Source: Candidatus Heimdallarchaeota archaeon AB_125
GTDB taxonomy: Archaea; Asgardarchaeota; Heimdallarchaeia; Heimdallarchaeales; Heimdallarchaeaceae
DNA length: 18,098 nucleotides
Direction of reading: 5' to 3'
Assembly (NCBI GenBank): GCA_001940755.1
Contig: MEHH01000022.1
Span: 1 to 18,098, forward strand
Part shown: positions 15,479-18,098 of the stretch, in pieces
Position numbering within the stretch: the stretch's first letter is position 1
How the letters are laid out: each line of letters starts with the position of its first letter
Notes under the pieces: model-generated
What the model was told of the DNA's origin: nothing
The model's input: the letters and a program-made list of their open reading frames with translations, nothing else
Database searches by the model: none
Program-made: the position numbers and the translations under genes

Positions 15479-16080
15479 ATCCTTCTGAACTCCTCAACGA
15501 TTTTCTCTCTCTCCTCATCACCGAATTCTATGTATGTTCTGTAATTATATTCCCATTCATTTTGCTGCTTCTTGATATATCCTAATCTTGTGAGTTTCCT
15601 CAGACAATTTTCAACAAGATATTCCTTCATCTTACCAGTAACAACTAATTTTTCTTTTATCTTTTCAGTAGTTATTGGCTTTTGTTTATCATCTTCTAGA
15701 TAAGCTATTATAGTTCCCAAAACAATCAGTTCAGCTGATTGTAAATCGGATGGAGCATAATGAGAAGAACGCAAACAGTACCATTTTTCACCATTCATAT
15801 CATACTCAATAACATTAAGTCCTAAGATTTGAACAAATGATTTGTATTCTTCGATTGTTTCTCTCAAGGTTTGTATATCAAATCGAGTTGCTAATAACAG
15901 ATCAAGCTCCGAACATCCAAAAACAGTTACTTTTTCTTTCAACCATTTTCTGGATAAAATTGTAGTAAGCTCTCTAAAAAGTTCGCCTTTTTCCTCATCT
16001 GAAATCGAAGAAGGTAAAAAATTGTTTTCTTCTACAACTTCTTCTGTATTTATTGATTCTTCCAGATGATTTTCTTCCAT
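15475..16080 (-). CDS. tandem winged-helix kite protein, MAGE/Nse3- or ScpB-like
   Basis: A 201-residue protein expected to be a kite subunit that binds the kleisin of an SMC complex. After an acidic N-terminal tail (1-28), residues 30-105 look like a first winged helix ending IEEYKSFVQILGLNVIEYD and the wing EKWYCLRSS. Residues 111-185 form a second: SAELIVLGTIIAYLED, PITTEKIKEKL, LVENCLRKLTRLGYIKK and the wing NEWEYNYRTYIEF. This order matches MAGE/Nse3 domains (GLxxxE.....Y.L, then a YEF-like wing). It also resembles the ScpB core with its LxxLxIIAYxQPIT element, so the exact branch is unsure. The ATG lies two bases after the upstream stop, with GAGTGAT as ribosome binding site, and the end overlaps the zinc-finger gene. 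Confidence 0.65.
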   Translation of the reverse strand: MEENHLEESINTEEVVEENNFLPSSISDEEKGELFRELTTILSRKWLKEKVTVFGCSELDLLLATRFDIQTLRETIEEYKSFVQILGLNVIEYDMNGEKWYCLRSSHYAPSDLQSAELIVLGTIIAYLEDDKQKPITTEKIKEKLVVTGKMKEYLVENCLRKLTRLGYIKKQQNEWEYNYRTYIEFGDEEREKIVEEFRRI

Positions 16081-16082
16081 AG

Positions 16083-16853
16083 TTAATCACTCGCGTCTAT
16101 AGAGTTCTTCGGTGAGAGCAGCACTGAACTTGAAACTACATCAGTTTCCTCATCATCAAATTCATTCTGAAAAATAAGTTCGTCATTATTCATAATGACT
16201 CGTATCTTTTTCTCGCTAATTAATTTGGATAATATTTCAGCTTCTAAAGTTGTTAAAAGATTGTTTATCTTGTTCTTGTTGATTTTTTTACCTACTAGTT
16301 TATCCTTTATCGTATTTTCAATATTCAAAATTTCACCTTTATCTAGAGATTTTATCGATAGTTTTTCCAAGAAAACTTTATATTTTTTCAAGAAATTCTC
16401 AATTTCATCAATTGAAGCTAAATCTATTACTTCTTCAGTTAAGTCATTCAGTGGCTCTTCATAAGAAGTCTGAGTTGTTCCTGAAAAATATGTTATAGGG
16501 ATACACAAACTTCTTACTTTATCTGCGAAAGCTTTCAGTCTTTCATGAGGATAAAGAAGCTGCTCTAGAAGATCATTTTCTCTCAATTCATTCATTTTAA
16601 TGAAATCTTCATACAGAGAAGAATCCATTATACTTTCTTTTTTACTCTGCATATACAAATAAGCATCAGAAACTTTGGAGCGATCTTCCTCAGATTCAAT
16701 TAGTTTCACAATTTCCTTTTTTCTAATAGACTTACCGTATTTCCTCTTGAGCTCAAAAACAAGCTGAAACGTAGTCTCAACCCATTCTTTATTCTCTTCT
16801 ATATAGGTTGAAATTATATCTGAGCTTTCATCAATTATATCTCGATCTGTCAT
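16083..16853 (-). CDS. helical protein with probable C-terminal winged helix, kleisin candidate (Nse4-like?)
   Basis: A 256-residue, highly charged, mostly helical protein I cannot place with certainty. Residues 1-75 are helices (WVETTFQLVFELKRKYG). Residues 85-115 include LRENDLLEQLLYPHERLKAFADKV, which loosely recalls the N-terminal Smc-neck-binding part of Nse4. The middle (145-200) is helical. Residues 200-238 (KINNLLTTLEAEILSKLIS, then KKIRVIMNNDELIFQN) look like a helix-turn plus wing, as in the kleisin C-terminal winged helix. The tail is acidic and Ser-rich. Lying between an SMC ATPase gene and a kite gene is the classical kleisin position. The start is firm: GAGGTG five bases before ATG, and the ATG overlaps the SMC stop (ATGA). 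Confidence 0.5.
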   Translation of the reverse strand: MTDRDIIDESSDIISTYIEENKEWVETTFQLVFELKRKYGKSIRKKEIVKLIESEEDRSKVSDAYLYMQSKKESIMDSSLYEDFIKMNELRENDLLEQLLYPHERLKAFADKVRSLCIPITYFSGTTQTSYEEPLNDLTEEVIDLASIDEIENFLKKYKVFLEKLSIKSLDKGEILNIENTIKDKLVGKKINKNKINNLLTTLEAEILSKLISEKKIRVIMNNDELIFQNEFDDEETDVVSSSVLLSPKNSIDASD

Positions 16854-18097
16854 GTTTTCACCTCAGGAGTTTTTACTTTGCTCTCGATCAGAACCTTATG
16901 AGCAAATTCTTTAGAAAGTTCTACATCATCAAGCGATGGTGTAATTAGAATAAATTGAGGAGTAATTATTCTGCTCTCTTTTGAGATCTTATATGTTGCA
17001 AGAGCCATGGAAAAAGCAAGTGCTTTATTTCTTTTATCAAGCTTTTGAGTAAATTCATCTATTGCATGTATAGGTGAATGATTAATCATGTGAAGGGCAA
17101 GAATTATTGCTTGTGCTAATAATGTTTTTTCTCCCCCTGATAGTTGTCTATATCTTCTACTATCTCCTTTTGTTTCTGCTTCTATATGTAACCCTGCGTT
17201 CTTTTCATCGTTATAATTTCGTATTTGTATTGATACATTTACAAAGATATCTTGTAAAAGTAGATTCAACATTTTGTTCAAATGGTCTACAATATTATGA
17301 AGCCCTCCTTCCCATTCATTGATTCTTTTTTCCAAATCCTCTTTTAGATTATTTAGATGTATCTCTGTATTTTTCACTTCCTCCTTCAAAATACTAACTT
17401 GCTGTTCTTGTTTTTCTATGCTCTCTTGCGATACTTCTGGAGTTATTTCTAACAGTTCTAATTGTCCTTTTATTTTGTTATATTCTGAAGCTATCTCGTC
17501 TTTGTCAGAACGAATGTTTTCTGGAGGTTCTCCTTTTTGAATTGCCTGTTCATTCAAATTTTCATGTATTATTTTAAGATCAGAAACTTCAATTTCAAGA
17601 ATATCAATCATTCGGATATTTTTGTCTTTTTCTGCAGATAGGTCTTTAATTTCTTCATTTAGATGGTTAAGCTTGTTTCTGATTACATCAAATGTCTTCT
17701 GTTCTTCTGAAACTGTATTCTCAATAACTATTATTTCATCAGCTAGTTTTGTAATCTCTAAATCAAGTTTAGTAAGATTTTCTGCTTCAGTTCTAACTAA
17801 TGTTTCTGCAGCATTTTTTATTTGTTGTAATCGTAAAAACTCATTTTCAATCTCATCTGTTCCCATTTTCCAAGGTTTCAGTAGGTTTTCTAATTCTCGT
17901 TTTTTGCTTTCGTAATCAGCTAAGCTTCTAGTAATTCTTATTTTATCTTCAGTTATCTTTTCGATATCAAATTGAACTAATTGGTGTTGTTCTCTTATTC
18001 TTTCGATTGACTGGTATTTGTTAAGATCCAAACTCAATTTTATATTGTATCTCCTAGGAGGTCTTGAAAATGCTTCTTGAGAAAGATAGTAGCTGTT
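16850..18097 (-). CDS. Smc5/6-like ATPase, C-terminal half (5' part lies beyond the window)
   Basis: Partial SMC-family ATPase. The frame is open to the window edge; TTG 18037 is only an internal codon, and upstream codons read SYYLSQEAFSRPPRRYNIK, the region expected just after the hinge. Then comes a long coiled coil (about 18000-17250), the neck, and the C-terminal ATPase lobe: RQLSGGEKTLLAQAI (signature motif SGGE at 17129-17140), HAIDEF Walker B (17051-17068, catalytic Glu present), KLDKRN D-loop, and TPQFILITPSL near 16934-16959. DEF at Walker B and the FxLITP switch element are Smc5/6 hallmarks; condensin, cohesin and Rad50 have different residues there. It would entrap and move DNA together with kleisin and kite subunits. 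The Walker A lobe must lie upstream. Confidence 0.85.
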   Translation of the reverse strand, partial: NSYYLSQEAFSRPPRRYNIKLSLDLNKYQSIERIREQHQLVQFDIEKITEDKIRITRSLADYESKKRELENLLKPWKMGTDEIENEFLRLQQIKNAAETLVRTEAENLTKLDLEITKLADEIIVIENTVSEEQKTFDVIRNKLNHLNEEIKDLSAEKDKNIRMIDILEIEVSDLKIIHENLNEQAIQKGEPPENIRSDKDEIASEYNKIKGQLELLEITPEVSQESIEKQEQQVSILKEEVKNTEIHLNNLKEDLEKRINEWEGGLHNIVDHLNKMLNLLLQDIFVNVSIQIRNYNDEKNAGLHIEAETKGDSRRYRQLSGGEKTLLAQAIILALHMINHSPIHAIDEFTQKLDKRNKALAFSMALATYKISKESRIITPQFILITPSLDDVELSKEFAHKVLIESKVKTPEVKT

Positions 18098-18098
18098 G

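Noticed and set aside
18020..18037. TTG 18037 as the start of a short stand-alone SMC-like protein
   Set aside because: The frame stays open to the window edge with sensible sequence and the protein lacks its Walker A lobe, so it is better read as the 3' part of a longer gene.
15842..18037. Several plus-strand frames of 70-100 residues opposite the SMC operon
   Set aside because: They are Ser/Phe/Leu-rich antisense shadows of charged coiled-coil genes and have no start signals.
16850..18097. Rad50 or MukB assignment for the ATPase
   Set aside because: The Walker B region reads HAIDEF rather than the DEPT...LD of Rad50, there is no zinc-hook CxxC in the visible part, and the FxLITP element points to Smc5/6.
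1..18098. tRNA, rRNA, insertion sequences or attachment sites
   Set aside because: No clover-leaf, rRNA segment, transposase frame or flanking direct-repeat pair was recognised by eye anywhere in the window.

Overview
The window is AT-rich and looks archaeal. Short TATA-like boxes sit about 25 nt upstream of several genes, two of them facing TTG or GTG starts that could be leaderless. Other starts carry GAGGTG-type ribosome binding sites, and termination is by T-rich tracts. Secreted proteins end in a C-terminal membrane helix plus a basic tail. The gene content (an Smc5/6-like ATPase with a winged-helix partner, a bacterial-type phosphoglycerate kinase, anchored surface proteins) suggests an Asgard archaeon, possibly Heimdallarchaeia. 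That placement is inference; there is no rRNA or other marker gene in the window.

Layout. (1) 1-3304, plus strand: a TPR protein cut by the window edge, a DUF2085-like membrane protein with Cys motifs at both ends, and a 521-residue membrane protein fusing a VTE5/SEC59-type CTP:prenol kinase domain to a DUF92 (VTE6-like prenyl-phosphate kinase) domain. (2) 3305-5592: a bacterial-type phosphoglycerate kinase (minus) with an odd hydrophobic N-terminal extension, a divergent GNAT acetyltransferase (plus), and an unrecognised 137-residue protein (minus) whose stop overlaps the GNAT stop in one TTAA. (3) 5722-14995, a cell-surface and transport block: an anchored secreted protein with a probable GATase/DUF4350-like fold, a secreted transglutaminase-like protease-fold protein, an anchored NPP-type phosphodiesterase, an anchored ABC solute-binding protein, and a 956-residue double permease. 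The permease carries a seven-repeat LVIVD-type beta-propeller in its first extracellular loop. No ABC ATPase gene is present here. (4) 15023-18098, minus strand: a tightly overlapping four-gene operon that runs off the right edge. It encodes the C-terminal half of an Smc5/6-like ATPase, a helical protein with a possible C-terminal winged helix (kleisin candidate), a tandem winged-helix kite protein resembling MAGE/Nse3 and ScpB, and a small seven-Cys zinc-finger protein.

The strongest candidate for an undescribed system is the right-hand operon. It reads as an archaeal Smc5/6-type complex (ATPase, kleisin candidate, kite, Zn-finger subunit), with features shared with both Smc5 and Smc6 as I remember them. 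The second is the importer whose permease has a propeller built into it. The third is the single-polypeptide prenol to prenyl-diphosphate kinase. All family calls come from reading motifs by eye; no search was run.
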